DNA of 60,662 bases from Chloroflexota bacterium. GTDB taxonomy: Bacteria; Chloroflexota; Anaerolineae; Anaerolineales; Villigracilaceae. The notes below the pieces were generated by a model. The model did no database searches and was not told the origin of the DNA. It saw only the letters and a list, made by a program, of their open reading frames with translations. Location: contig JACRLC010000043.1 of the NCBI GenBank assembly GCA_016235425.1, positions 1 to 60,662 of the forward strand, written 5' to 3'. Both the position numbers and the translations under genes were made by a program. Below, in pieces: positions 27,065 to 35,899 of the stretch (its first letter is position 1; the number at the start of each line of letters is the position of its first letter).

Positions 27065-27924
27065 GGAAAAAACATCTGCAAAAACGTCATCTCGTTGAGT
27101 TATTCATGAAGACCATCATGCGCGTCTCGTTTGTCATCGTCGCGGGTGCGCTCGGTCTCATTTTATGGACAATCATCTCACGCGGTCTTCCCGCCCTCAC
27201 CTGGGACATGGTCACCCAGGTTCCCAAAGGCGGTTATTACATGGGCAAGGAGGGCGGCATCCTCAATGCGATCATTGGCTCGGCATACCTGGCCACTGGT
27301 GGAACAATCCTCGCCATCCTATTAAGCCTGCCGATTGCCCTGTACCTAAAAGCCTATCTCGGTGACTCAAAATGGGGAGGCTGCGTCCGCCTCTCATTGG
27401 ACGTGTTATGGGGTATTCCATCGGTTGTATATGGCGCGTTCGGTTTTGCCCTGATGATCGTATTCGGACTGCGCGCTTCTTTATTGGCAGGCATCATCGT
27501 CCTGGCCCTGATCGAACTCCCGATCATGACCCGCGCCATGGACGAGGTCATCCGCCGCATGCCCGAAGACCTGGAACATGCCGCGCTTGCTTTGGGTTCC
27601 ACTAAATTCGAGGTTGCCCTGCGCGTGGTGACAAGACAAATGTTGCCCGGAATCGTCACCGCCGTTTTGCTCGCCTTCGGCCGCGGCATCGGTGACGCGG
27701 CTTCCGTTCTATTCACAGCCGGTTACACGGATCGGATTTCCACCTCTCTCATGCGCCCAACGGCATCATTGCCTCTCGCGGTATTTTTCCAACTCGGCTC
27801 CCCCTACCCCGAAGTGCAGCAACGCGGTTATGCGGCCGCCTTGATTCTGACAATTATCGTTCTAGCAGTCAGCCTCGGCTCGCGCTGGCTATCGGCGCGA
27901 TTAAACAAATACACGGTGAAATAG
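27055..27924 (+). CDS. pstA: Phosphate ABC transporter permease PstA
   Basis: This 289-residue permease is homologous to PstC, with about six helices, IPSVVYGAFG and the EAA loop LEHAALALGSTKFEVALRVVTRQMLPGIVTAVLLAFGRGIGDAASVLFTAG. Start at 27055 has GAGG five bases upstream; ATG at 27061, which gives an ATGA overlap with pstC, is the alternative. A perfect 19-bp hairpin follows its stop before pstB. Confidence 0.92.
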   Translation: MGMRKKHLQKRHLVELFMKTIMRVSFVIVAGALGLILWTIISRGLPALTWDMVTQVPKGGYYMGKEGGILNAIIGSAYLATGGTILAILLSLPIALYLKAYLGDSKWGGCVRLSLDVLWGIPSVVYGAFGFALMIVFGLRASLLAGIIVLALIELPIMTRAMDEVIRRMPEDLEHAALALGSTKFEVALRVVTRQMLPGIVTAVLLAFGRGIGDAASVLFTAGYTDRISTSLMRPTASLPLAVFFQLGSPYPEVQQRGYAAALILTIIVLAVSLGSRWLSARLNKYTVK

Positions 27925-27928
27925 ATAT

Positions 27929-27970
27929 GATAACGGAGTCCAACGTCTCCCGACGTTGGACTCCGTTATC
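27929..27970. promoter_or_regulatory. Perfect 19-bp stem-loop between pstA and pstB
   Basis: GATAACGGAGTCCAACGTC (27929-27947) and its exact complement (27952-27970) flank a TCCC loop, five bases after the pstA stop and 20 before the pstB ATG. There is no T-run directly after it, so it is more likely an RNA-stability or partial-attenuation element within the operon than a full terminator. A captured dispersed palindrome is also possible. Confidence 0.75.
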
Positions 27971-27989
27971 AGTAAAAAAAGGAATTTTT

Positions 27990-28745
27990 ATGGATGCCCA
28001 TATTCAAGTAAACAATCTCAACGTCTATTACGGCAGGCAACAGGCTTTGAAGGATGTCAATATCGAAATCCCCAAAAAGCAGATCACTGTCATCATGGGT
28101 CCTTCGGGGTGCGGCAAAACCACCCTGCTAAAAACCTTTAATCGCTTCCTTGAATTGACCGACGGCGCGCAAATTACCGGTGAAGTTCTGGTGGATGGCG
28201 AAAACATCTACGACCGCGAAGTGGACGTAACCGAGGTCCGCAAGGCGGTGGGATTGCTCGCACAGCGTCCCTCGCCGTTGCCCATGTCCATTTTCGACAA
28301 CATCGTTTATGGAATGCACATTCACAGGATGAAGAGGGATCGCAGGGAATATAAGGCCGCGGTGAAACATTATCTGGAGATCGCAGGGCTGTGGGACGAA
28401 GTTCAGAAACGACTGCATGATCCCGCCACCAGTCTTTCCATCGGACAACAGCAACGCCTCTGTCTTGCCCGCGGGCTGGCCGTTGAGCCGGAGATCATCC
28501 TCGGCGACGAACCGACCTCCGCCCTCGACCCGATCTCCTCGCAGAACATCGAAAGCCGCCTGCTCGACTTGAAACAGAATTACACCACCGTAATTGTCAC
28601 ACACACATTGCGGCAGGCGCGCCGCCTCGCCGATTACGTCATTTACATGTACCTCGGCGAAGTGATCGAAGCCGGCCCCGCAAAGGAAGTCTTTACCAAT
28701 CCGAAACATGAGCGCACAAAGCAATATCTGGAAGGCCTGTTCTAA
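27990..28745 (+). CDS. pstB: Phosphate ABC transporter ATPase PstB
   Basis: This 251-residue ABC ATPase has Walker A GPSGCGKTTLL, Q loop AQRPSPLPMSIFDN, signature LSIGQQQRLCLARGLA, Walker B ILGDEPTSALDP and the switch His in VTHTLRQARR. The PLPMSI.DN and GLW segments are PstB-specific. Start MDAHIQVNN at 27990 has AAAGGA upstream; the longer reading runs through the hairpin. No phoU or sensor gene follows. Confidence 0.95.
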   Translation: MDAHIQVNNLNVYYGRQQALKDVNIEIPKKQITVIMGPSGCGKTTLLKTFNRFLELTDGAQITGEVLVDGENIYDREVDVTEVRKAVGLLAQRPSPLPMSIFDNIVYGMHIHRMKRDRREYKAAVKHYLEIAGLWDEVQKRLHDPATSLSIGQQQRLCLARGLAVEPEIILGDEPTSALDPISSQNIESRLLDLKQNYTTVIVTHTLRQARRLADYVIYMYLGEVIEAGPAKEVFTNPKHERTKQYLEGLF

Positions 28746-28901
28746 TTCGTCCTAAGCGGAGAATTGGTGGCGCTGTGCCGCAGGCACACGTGAGTGTTCC
28801 GGCGAAGTTCGTAGTCGAAGGGCAATGTTAAGAGAAACCATGCGCTTCGACTACGTTCGGACAAAAACATGTCCTCATCCCGCTCAGCGCGAATGAAATG
28901 A
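28746..28901. repeat. Spacer of repeat words between pstB and the ICMT-like gene
   Basis: This convergent gap holds GTTCGTAGTCGAAGGGC, its inverted partner GCGCTTCGACTACGTTCGGAC and CCGCTCAGCGCGAATGA. These are dispersed spacer words with a self-complementary layout. I see no gene in it. Confidence 0.5.
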
Positions 28902-29600
28902 TTACCAGATCCCCGGTATCAAACGATACTTCGTCTTTTGTGTGAACTCCTTGTAGCCGGGCAATTCTGCCTGCAGGGTCTTATCCTCCAGCGCGGTGCG
29001 GGTCACCATTACGATACCCAACAAAACAGTAGGGACAAAGGCCCAAAGCGAATCAAGCAACAGGGGAATGAAAAGATAACCAAGCATTCCTCCTGCATAT
29101 CCCGGATGCCGCACAAAACGATACGGCCCCGTGGATACGACATGATGTCCGCGCTCGGTTTGGATGCGGACCGTGCCGGAGAAAAAGCGGTTCTCGACCA
29201 GCGCCCACGAGGAAAAGGCATAGCCAAGGATTATCCCTGCGAGTGCAATAAGATTGATCCCGCTCGAAAAACCGGACGACCATTCGTAGTGTTTATCCAA
29301 TCCGGCGACAGCCAAGGTCAGAATCGATCCCAATCCCAGCAATGGTGCGAGGACCTTGTCCCACGGCTTGGTATCCTTTGCATCCATGAAACGGGCGCGC
29401 TCGGCGATCAAATCCGGGTGGACGCGCGCCACAATTAAGCGGCTGAACACAAAGGCAAGAATGCTCGCGGCCGCGTATGCCCACCCTTCCCACCAGCCCC
29501 AATCCTCGGAGATGATCATCGGCAGGAACGGGGCAATCACAACGACGATCACCATTTGCACGATGGCACGCCAAATGACAGGTTTGTTTTGTTCAGTCAT
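28902..29600 (-). CDS. Isoprenylcysteine methyltransferase-like (ICMT/PEMT) membrane protein
   Basis: This 232-residue protein has about five hydrophobic segments and the family AdoMet-binding block: GHHVVSTGPYRFVRHPGYAGGML (RHPxYxG) followed near the end by E-x-L..LPGYKEFTQKTKYRLIPGIW. Bacterial members methylate lipids, quinone-like or small molecules, not prenylated proteins. The substrate is unknown. Start MTEQNKPVIW has GGAGGG four bases upstream. It is divergent from the NfeD-type gene. Confidence 0.85.
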   Translation of the reverse strand: MTEQNKPVIWRAIVQMVIVVVIAPFLPMIISEDWGWWEGWAYAAASILAFVFSRLIVARVHPDLIAERARFMDAKDTKPWDKVLAPLLGLGSILTLAVAGLDKHYEWSSGFSSGINLIALAGIILGYAFSSWALVENRFFSGTVRIQTERGHHVVSTGPYRFVRHPGYAGGMLGYLFIPLLLDSLWAFVPTVLLGIVMVTRTALEDKTLQAELPGYKEFTQKTKYRLIPGIW

Positions 29601-29734
29601 GCTTCCCTCCACTTCTTGTTTTGCCACAGTTGTACCATGGCATGGTCACGCCGGCAGTACAACCACCAGCAAACTTTTTGTGGACATGATTCCCTTCAAC
29701 ACCATTATAATAACCAGCAAGACTGGATACAAAC

Positions 29735-31042
29735 ATGAAAATTACCCGTATTCTCCTCCTGGCGCTTATGATCGCATTGCTGTTGATCCAAACGGCAAGC
29801 GCGCAAAGCGATGCGCCGCTCGCACTCGTGTTGGATGCAGATGGTCCCATCAGCCCCGCCATGTTCGAATACATTCGGCGCGGCATCGAGACCGCCGAGC
29901 AACGCGGCGCGGAAGTTCTGATCGTCCAACTCAACACCCCCGGCGGCGATATTGCCACCACCACCGAGATCATTCAGGCGTTCCGTGCCAGCCGCGTGCC
30001 GGTGGTCGTTTACGTTGCGCCGAATGGCTCCATGGCCGGGAGCGCGGGCGCGATCATTTCGATGGCCGCACACGCCGTAGCCATGGCCCCTGAAACCGCC
30101 ATCGGCGCGGCCAGTCCCATTTCCGGCTCCGGCGAAAATCTGACATCCACCCTCGAGACCAAAGCCAAAGAGATCATGAAGGCCACCATCCGCCCGCTGG
30201 TGGAACCGCGCGGCGAGAAAGCCGTTGACCTGGCCGAGTCCATGATCGAGGATGCAATTGCCGTCACAGCGGACGAAGCCCTCGAAGCCGGTCTGATCGA
30301 TTTCATCGCAAACGACATTGACGATCTCCTGAATCAACTGGATGGGTTTACAGCAAAATCGGACGCCATCGAAGTTGTGCTCAACACCGAAGGCGCGCTG
30401 ACAGAACCCGTCAACCTAAACTTCATCGAACAACTCCTGCTCCTGCTCACCGACCCGAACATCGCGTTTCTGCTCCTTGCCATTGGCGTACAGGCAGTCC
30501 TCATCGAAATCTCAAGCCCCGGCGGCTGGGTGGCTGGCTTCATTGGCGTGGTTTGTCTTTCGCTGGCGATCTATGGCATGGGCGTTTTGCCGGTCAACTG
30601 GTTTGGCATCATCTTTTTGTTGACCGCCTTCGTGCTTTTCATCCTGGATATCAAAGCGCCCACACACGGCGCGCTGACCACCGCGGGCGTCGCGTCGTTC
30701 ATCGTCGGTGCGCTCGTATTGTTCAACTCACCCGGCACGCCGCAATTCCAGCAAGTGTCTGTGCCGCTCGTCGTTGGCATGGGTGTGTTCCTGGGATTGC
30801 TGTTCTTCGTCATCCTCGGTTTTGCCCTGCGCGCGCAAAAGACTCCCATCCGCATGGGAATGGAATCCTTCACGGGTAAAATTGGGGCCGCCAAAACGGA
30901 CATCCGATTAACGGGACAAGTCCAGATGGGCTCCGAACTCTGGACAGCGGAACCAGTTCCCGGGTCCGACGTGATTCGTAAGGGCGATAAAGTTGAAGTT
31001 GTCCGAGTCGAAGGTCTGAGATTGATCGTCAGAAAGAAATAG
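29735..31042 (+). CDS. NfeD-type membrane serine protease (ClpP-like plus OB domain)
   Basis: This 435-residue protein has a signal peptide ending near ASAQS. A ClpP/SppA-like domain follows (about 30-215) with VLIVQLNTPGG, VYVAPNGSMAGSAGAIISMAAH (nucleophile Ser in MAGSAG) and the catalytic Lys in the following helix. Four or so membrane segments (about 235-365) come next, then a C-terminal NfeD OB-fold (about 375-435: IGAAKTDIRLTGQVQMGSELWTAE). Relatives often partner with an SPFH/stomatin protein; one is encoded at 41877, not adjacent. Proposed role: membrane protein quality control. Confidence 0.92.
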   Translation: MKITRILLLALMIALLLIQTASAQSDAPLALVLDADGPISPAMFEYIRRGIETAEQRGAEVLIVQLNTPGGDIATTTEIIQAFRASRVPVVVYVAPNGSMAGSAGAIISMAAHAVAMAPETAIGAASPISGSGENLTSTLETKAKEIMKATIRPLVEPRGEKAVDLAESMIEDAIAVTADEALEAGLIDFIANDIDDLLNQLDGFTAKSDAIEVVLNTEGALTEPVNLNFIEQLLLLLTDPNIAFLLLAIGVQAVLIEISSPGGWVAGFIGVVCLSLAIYGMGVLPVNWFGIIFLLTAFVLFILDIKAPTHGALTTAGVASFIVGALVLFNSPGTPQFQQVSVPLVVGMGVFLGLLFFVILGFALRAQKTPIRMGMESFTGKIGAAKTDIRLTGQVQMGSELWTAEPVPGSDVIRKGDKVEVVRVEGLRLIVRKK

Positions 31043-31048
31043 TTTTCC

Positions 31049-31128
31049 GTCATTGCGAGGCCGCTAGGCCGAAGCAATCTCCTCATTGATTTGGGATTGC
31101 TTCGCAACTTGCGCTCGCGATGACGGGT
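31049..31128. repeat. GTCATTGCGAGG...CGCGATGAC dispersed repeat
   Basis: GTCATTGCGAGGCCG opens, AAGCAATCTCC and GGATTGCTTCGC lie inside as an inverted pair, and GCTCGCGATGAC closes. The element fills the gap between the nfeD-like and lipA genes. Copies: 7346-7433 and 39511-39683. Confidence 0.7.
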
Positions 31129-31142
31129 CAGCAAAGGACCTT

Positions 31143-32096
31143 ATGCCTGCTCCCGTTACAAGAGATAGAGTCAACCCTGAAAAAGTGGACACCCGCCCCC
31201 TGCGCCGCCCGGAGTGGATCAAGGTGCGCGCGCCGTCGGGCGAAACGTACGAGTGGCTTCACGGGCTGATGCGCTCGAAGGAATTGCACACCGTCTGCGA
31301 AGAAGCCATGTGCCCAAACCTCGGCGAATGCTGGGAAAGCGGCACTGCCACGTTTTTGATGCTCGGCGATGTGTGCACACGGACGTGCGCCTTCTGCGAC
31401 ATCAAACATGGCAAGCCCGGACTGCTCGATTGGGGCGAAGCGGAGCGCGTGGCGCAGGCCGTGAAATCCATGAACTTGAAGCACGCGGTGATCACGTCTG
31501 TGAATCGCGACGAAAGACGAGACGGCGGCGCGCCGATCTTTGCAATGGTGATTAGGAGAATTAGAGAATTACTGCCGGGTTGTTCCATCGAAGTGTTGAT
31601 CCCCGATTTCAAAGGCTCGCTCGAAGCGCTGAAGATCGTGATGGACGCGCGCCCTGAAATTTTGAATCACAACGTTGAAACGGTTCCGAGATTGTTCAAG
31701 ACCGTCCAGCCACAGGATAATTACGAATGGGCCGCGGCGACTTTATCCAACGCAAAAAAACTCGACCCCGACGTGCTGACCAAATCGGGCATCATGCTCG
31801 GCCTCGGCGAAACCATGGACGAGGTCAAGGCCGTGATGCGCGACCAGCGCTCTTGGGGCGTGGACATCCTGACCATCGGCCAGTATTTGCAACCGAGCAA
31901 GAAGCATATGCCCATCTCACGTTATTACACGATGGAAGAGTTTGCCGAGTTGCGCGATTACGGTAAAGAGATCGGCTTCAAGTGGGTGGAGTCAAACCCG
32001 CTGGTGAGGTCGTCGTATCACGCCGGGGAGCAGGTGCGCGCCTTGAGCGTGGTGCATCGGAAGTTGTACGGAGAGCCAGTGAGCAGTAACCGGTAA
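31143..32096 (+). CDS. lipA: Lipoyl synthase
   Basis: This 317-residue radical SAM enzyme inserts sulfur into protein-bound octanoyl groups. The auxiliary cluster motif C-x4-C-x5-C is present ([12 protein letters not shown]), followed by the radical SAM motif CTRTCAFC. Further hallmarks are [26 protein letters not shown] and SSYHAGEQ near the end. The start [10 protein letters not shown] (31143) excludes a reading into the repeat. No lipB is adjacent. A terminator follows. Confidence 0.96.
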   Translation: MPAPVTRDRVNPEKVDTRPLRRPEWIKVRAPSGETYEWLHGLMRSKELHTVCEEAMCPNLGECWESGTATFLMLGDVCTRTCAFCDIKHGKPGLLDWGEAERVAQAVKSMNLKHAVITSVNRDERRDGGAPIFAMVIRRIRELLPGCSIEVLIPDFKGSLEALKIVMDARPEILNHNVETVPRLFKTVQPQDNYEWAAATLSNAKKLDPDVLTKSGIMLGLGETMDEVKAVMRDQRSWGVDILTIGQYLQPSKKHMPISRYYTMEEFAELRDYGKEIGFKWVESNPLVRSSYHAGEQVRALSVVHRKLYGEPVSSNR

Positions 32097-32109
32097 TCAG
32101 TGAACAGTA

Positions 32110-32155
32110 ACTCCCGCCGACCCTTTGACAAGCTCAGGTCGGCGGGAGTTTTTTT
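32110..32155 (+). terminator. Rho-independent terminator after lipA
   Basis: ACTCCCGCCGACC (32110-32122) pairs with GGTCGGCGGGAGT (32137-32149), followed by seven Ts. The 14-nt loop CTTTGACAAGCTCA is part of the CCTTCGACAAGCTCAGG word dispersed in other spacers, so the terminator seems built around that repeat. Confidence 0.9.
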
Positions 32156-32183
32156 GATTCCAAAGTCTCATTTAGAGAGTATT

Positions 32184-32987
32184 TTAGAATTCCATCACAC
32201 TATCAAGCCCGCGGTGGAGGCCGGCCAATGTGCCCACTTTTCGGATCGCGAGAAGCGCGCCATTGACGTACGGTTCCGCGCTTGTGCCAGATTCGTGACG
32301 CAGGATCAACTTCTGGTCGGGCATTCCAAAGATGGCGTCCACTGAAATGACATAACCCGGCAAACGCACCGAGTGGACCTGTGAACCCTGCAATCGAACA
32401 CCGCGGCTCTCCTTTGGTCCCTGCAGTTCATCCAATGAGACATCGAGTTGCGACTCCCGCACTTTGGAAAGCCGGCTTGCCAGTTGACGCGCGGTGCCGC
32501 TGGGCGCATCCTTTTTGCCGGAATGGGCATAATCAATGATCTCCCAATGGGGAATGTATTTTGCCGCGATTTCAGCAAATTTTTGGAGAAGCACCGCGGT
32601 CAGCGCGAAATTTCCCACAGCAAGGACGCCGCGCCCGGCTTCTTTCGCAACGTCATCGATCTCCCGATAATCATCGTCACCCAGCCCGGACGTGCCAACC
32701 ACAACGTGAGCGCCGTCCCTGAGCGCGGACAAGATATGAAACTTCGCCACATCCGGTTTGGTGTATTCCACAAAGACATCGGGACTGGTCTTGAGCGCTT
32801 CGGTGACTGTCCCGAAGACAGGCGCGGCGAGACCATTAATATCAAGCACGTCTCCAAGAATTTTCCCGGCATGGCTTCGGGAAATCGCGGCAATGAGTTC
32901 CAGATCGGGCGCTTCAAATATCCTTCGTGAAAGCGCCGAACCTGCCCAACCCGCCGCGCCTGCCACACAAATTCGAATGTTTGTCAT
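32184..32987 (-). CDS. dapB: 4-hydroxy-tetrahydrodipicolinate reductase
   Basis: This 267-residue enzyme of lysine/diaminopimelate synthesis has the N-terminal nucleotide motif CVAGAAGWAG in place of the usual GxxGxMG. It has VVGTSGL, GNFALTAVLLQKF and the substrate block DYAHSGKKDAPSGTA (catalytic Lys, His). EAHH in typical members is DYAH here, a divergent form. It stands alone, with no dapA beside it. The C-terminal NGALLAIRKVGTLAGLHRGLD fits the family. Confidence 0.9.
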   Translation of the reverse strand: MTNIRICVAGAAGWAGSALSRRIFEAPDLELIAAISRSHAGKILGDVLDINGLAAPVFGTVTEALKTSPDVFVEYTKPDVAKFHILSALRDGAHVVVGTSGLGDDDYREIDDVAKEAGRGVLAVGNFALTAVLLQKFAEIAAKYIPHWEIIDYAHSGKKDAPSGTARQLASRLSKVRESQLDVSLDELQGPKESRGVRLQGSQVHSVRLPGYVISVDAIFGMPDQKLILRHESGTSAEPYVNGALLAIRKVGTLAGLHRGLDSVMEF

Positions 32988-33089
32988 TGGTTACTCCTGT
33001 TGGTCTAAGTCTGGCAAAGAGTATATTATCATGCAGGTGAGTAAATCTTTGGACAAGCCCACAAAATCAGCATCTCTCCTTTTTATTTT

Positions 33090-33119
33090 GGGGTACGATT
33101 GTCTGGGGTATGATTGTCT
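33090..33119 (+). promoter_or_regulatory. Tandem 15-bp direct repeat upstream of the MFS gene
   Basis: GGGGTACGATTGTCT and GGGGTATGATTGTCT lie back to back with one mismatch, 41 bases before the ATG. TATGAT in the second copy could serve as a -10. Tandem repeats of this kind are usual binding sites for a regulator of efflux genes. Confidence 0.45.
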
Positions 33120-33160
33120 AGGTTTTTATCCACTTTAGCTTTACCCCCTGAAAGGTATCA

Positions 33161-34648
33161 ATGTCACGTAACCGTATCATTCTCGTCACGGCTGGGATCA
33201 TGTTCAGCCTGTTCCTGGCTTCGATGGAATCCACCGTGGTCGCCACGGCCATGCCTACCATCGTCGGGCAGTTGGGCGGGCTGGAACATTACTCGTGGGT
33301 CTTTTCGGCGTATATGCTGGCGTCCACCACCGCCGTCCCGCTTTATGGGAAACTCTCGGATATTTACGGCCGCCGCCGCATCTACGTCATTGCCATGGCG
33401 CTTTTCCTGACCGGTTCCGTGTTGAGCGGCTTCGCGCAAAACATGACCCAGCTCATTGCGGCGCGCGCATTGCAGGGACTCGGCGCGGGCGGCATCATGC
33501 CGCTGGCTTTTATCCTGATCGGTGAGATGTTCACCCTGAAAGAACGCGCCAGAATGCAGGGATTTTTCTCCGGCGTGTGGGGAGTCTCGTCCATTGTGGG
33601 GCCGCTGTTGGGCGGTTTCCTCGTTGACCAGCTTTCGTGGCGCTGGGTCTTCTACATCAACGTGGTGCCGGGTCTGCTTGCCGCGGGATTGGTGGCTCTG
33701 GCGTGGCGGGACCAGGCCCGAGGTCACGAAAGACCCGCAGTGGATTACCTCGGCGCGGCCCTGTTGACATCCAGTGTCGTCTCACTTTTGCTCGGCCTGA
33801 TGGAGATCGGCACGTCCGATAGCTGGCTCTTGATCGCGGCCGCCGTCACACTTTTCATCGCTTTGCTGTGGGTGGAGAGCCGCGCCGCCGACCCAATCCT
33901 GCCGCTTCATCTTTTCCGTGAGCGTTTGTTTTCCACGTCCATCATGCACGGCATTCTCACAGGCTGGGCTTTGTTCGGGAGCATCTCGTTTATCCCGCTC
34001 TTCGTTCAGTCGGTGCTTGGCACGAGCGCAACGCAGGCCGGCATCACGATCACGCCCATGCTGTTGGGCTGGGTAACCGCGAGCATCGTCGGCATGAGAC
34101 TGATCCTGACGGTGGGTTATCGCAGGCTGGGGCTGATCGGCACGACGCTGTTCGCGGCCGGTGCGTTCCTCATGACGCTGATCGGTGCGGCATCCAGCCA
34201 GATCACCCTGATGATCTTCGTCACCATGATGGGCATCGGCATGGGACTTTCGATCCCGTCGTTTCTGGTCGCGGTGCAGACCAGTGTGGAGCGGCGTTAT
34301 CTCGGCACTGCAACTTCGACGCTTCAATTCAGCCGTTCGATTGGCGGGACGCTCGGCGTAAGTGCGATGGGCGCGGCCTTGAGCATTCGCCTTGCCTCGA
34401 ACCTGAGCGCCTCCGGCCTGGACCCAAAGCTGGTCGCGCAATTACTCGATCCTTTACCAGGCTCTGAGATTGTCGTCGATACAGGCGTGCAAATCGCGAT
34501 GGCAAACGCGATTCACCTGGTCTTTGTCATTGCCTTCGTTGCCGCCGCGCTTGGGCTGGTGACTGCATTCTTCACGCCCCACAAGGATCTGACAGAGCAA
34601 GCCCCCGTACCCGCCGAAAGCGACCCGGCGCTGATCAGCGCGGATTGA
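33161..34648 (+). CDS. MFS drug/proton antiporter, DHA2 (EmrB/QacA) family
   Basis: This 495-residue transporter has about fourteen hydrophobic segments. SLFLASMESTVVATAMPTIV in helix 1 is the DHA2 motif D1 with its acidic residue here as Glu. Motif A is GKLSDIYGRRRIYV, motif B ALQGLGAGGIMPLAF and motif C GVWGVSSIVGPLLGG. It exports hydrophobic drugs or metabolites in exchange for protons. No membrane-fusion (EmrA) partner is next to it. A tandem repeat upstream may be an operator. Confidence 0.93.
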   Translation: MSRNRIILVTAGIMFSLFLASMESTVVATAMPTIVGQLGGLEHYSWVFSAYMLASTTAVPLYGKLSDIYGRRRIYVIAMALFLTGSVLSGFAQNMTQLIAARALQGLGAGGIMPLAFILIGEMFTLKERARMQGFFSGVWGVSSIVGPLLGGFLVDQLSWRWVFYINVVPGLLAAGLVALAWRDQARGHERPAVDYLGAALLTSSVVSLLLGLMEIGTSDSWLLIAAAVTLFIALLWVESRAADPILPLHLFRERLFSTSIMHGILTGWALFGSISFIPLFVQSVLGTSATQAGITITPMLLGWVTASIVGMRLILTVGYRRLGLIGTTLFAAGAFLMTLIGAASSQITLMIFVTMMGIGMGLSIPSFLVAVQTSVERRYLGTATSTLQFSRSIGGTLGVSAMGAALSIRLASNLSASGLDPKLVAQLLDPLPGSEIVVDTGVQIAMANAIHLVFVIAFVAAALGLVTAFFTPHKDLTEQAPVPAESDPALISAD

Positions 34649-34749
34649 GCGATTAACATCCGGTTCTGCATACCGTCCCGCAGGTTTTGTCTTCGAGCAG
34701 TCTTGAAGCCAGAAGCCTGCGGAACGATTTTAGAAGAGGCAAATCCAAA

Positions 34750-35598
34750 ATGGTTACAACCGAACAAAAATCAAAAGCCCGGGTGTTCCTGTCACTGCAT
34801 ACAAATGGAGAATTGCTGGTTTTGCCCAACATCTGGAATCCCATCGGAGCCAGGGTTCTGGAGGCAAAGGGGTATCCCGCTGTGGCAACGGCAAGCGCGG
34901 CAATCGCCGAATCCCTGGGATATGCGGACGGGGAAAACATCAAACTTGAAACCATGCTGGATATTTTGTTCAGAATTTCAAGAAGCGTAAGCGTGCCGGT
35001 CACCGCGGACATCGAGGCGGGTTATTCCGATTCACTCGATTCGCTGAAAGAAACCATATCGCAGGTGATCCAAACCGGCGTGGTTGGGATCAACATCGAA
35101 GACAGTCTCGTCGAAGGCGGGTCGTTGCGGTCCGCGGCAGAGCAATGCGAACGCATCGCGGCGATTCGAGAGGCTGCTTCTGCCCAGGGATTGCATTTGG
35201 TCATCAACGCCAGGGTGGATGGTTTTCTTTCGGACAGCTTCAAATCGGAAAAAGAGAAAATCGAGGGGACGGTCACCCGCGCCAGGTTATATGCTGAAGC
35301 CGGCGCAGACTGCATCTATCCGATCGGCCCGGGCGATCACAAAACACTCGATATGCTTCGGAAACGAATATCCACTCCCCTGAACGTACTCGCTTCATCC
35401 AAAGCACTTGGATTGACAGAGCTTCACCAACTGGGAATTAACCGGGTCAGCTTTGGCCCGTACATTTTCAGGTCGTGCCTCTCGAAATTCACGGATATCG
35501 CCGATGAATTAAAAAAATTTGGAGAATATGATTGCTTCGCTGAAAGAACCCTTTCTAGAACCGACGTGGGAAAGTTCCTTGTTGCTGGAAAAGAGTAA
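34750..35598 (+). CDS. Isocitrate lyase/PEP mutase family protein
   Basis: This 282-residue TIM-barrel enzyme of the PEP mutase/2-methylisocitrate lyase superfamily has LLVLPNIWNPIGARVLEAKGYPAVATASAA, the Mg-binding VTADIEAGY and GINIEDSL, and then NARVDGF. It lacks the KKCGH catalytic loop of true lyases (the segment is absent or replaced by SLVEGGSLRS). It therefore belongs to the broad subgroup of oxaloacetate hydrolase/phosphonopyruvate-like proteins with unknown substrate. Start MVTTEQKSKAR (34750). Confidence 0.85.
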   Translation: MVTTEQKSKARVFLSLHTNGELLVLPNIWNPIGARVLEAKGYPAVATASAAIAESLGYADGENIKLETMLDILFRISRSVSVPVTADIEAGYSDSLDSLKETISQVIQTGVVGINIEDSLVEGGSLRSAAEQCERIAAIREAASAQGLHLVINARVDGFLSDSFKSEKEKIEGTVTRARLYAEAGADCIYPIGPGDHKTLDMLRKRISTPLNVLASSKALGLTELHQLGINRVSFGPYIFRSCLSKFTDIADELKKFGEYDCFAERTLSRTDVGKFLVAGKE

Positions 35599-35635
35599 GG
35601 GCGCGTCTTCGCTCAATCCGCGCAAGCTGCATAAG

Positions 35636-35827
35636 TGGTGATTGCCCACATCTTTTGCGTCTGCCAATTACAGAAAAAAACAAAACCTCAGACGCGGATT
35701 ACGCGGACCCTTCGACAAGCTCAGGGCAGGTTTTCACGAATTTGATTTAAAAAATCCGCGCACATCCGCGTAATTCGCGGCAAAATGCTCTTGTCTTTGA
35801 CGTAAACGGACTTGTGGGTAATCACCA
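35636..35827. mobile_element. Complete 192-bp MITE-like element with 15-bp inverted termini
   Basis: The ends TGGTGATTGCCCACA (35636-35650) and TGTGGGTAATCACCA (35813-35827) are inverted repeats with one mismatch. The flanks carry GCATAAG directly on the left (35629-35635) and, three bases out, on the right (35831-35837), a likely target duplication. The interior is AT-rich with the words ACCTCAGACGCGGATT and ATCCGCGTAATTCGCGG, plus a CCTTCGACAAGCTCAGG insert. No ORF. A related copy runs off the window at 1-136. Confidence 0.7.
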
Positions 35828-35899
35828 GCCGCATAAGGCTTGTGGTCTCAAATCGGAAAAGATATACTATCGCGATCCTGAAACCGAACAAAGGCAAAA

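Noticed and set aside
33782-34441. 219-codon minus-strand open frame in the MFS gene
   Set aside because: His/Arg-rich antisense translation typical of GC-rich coding DNA.
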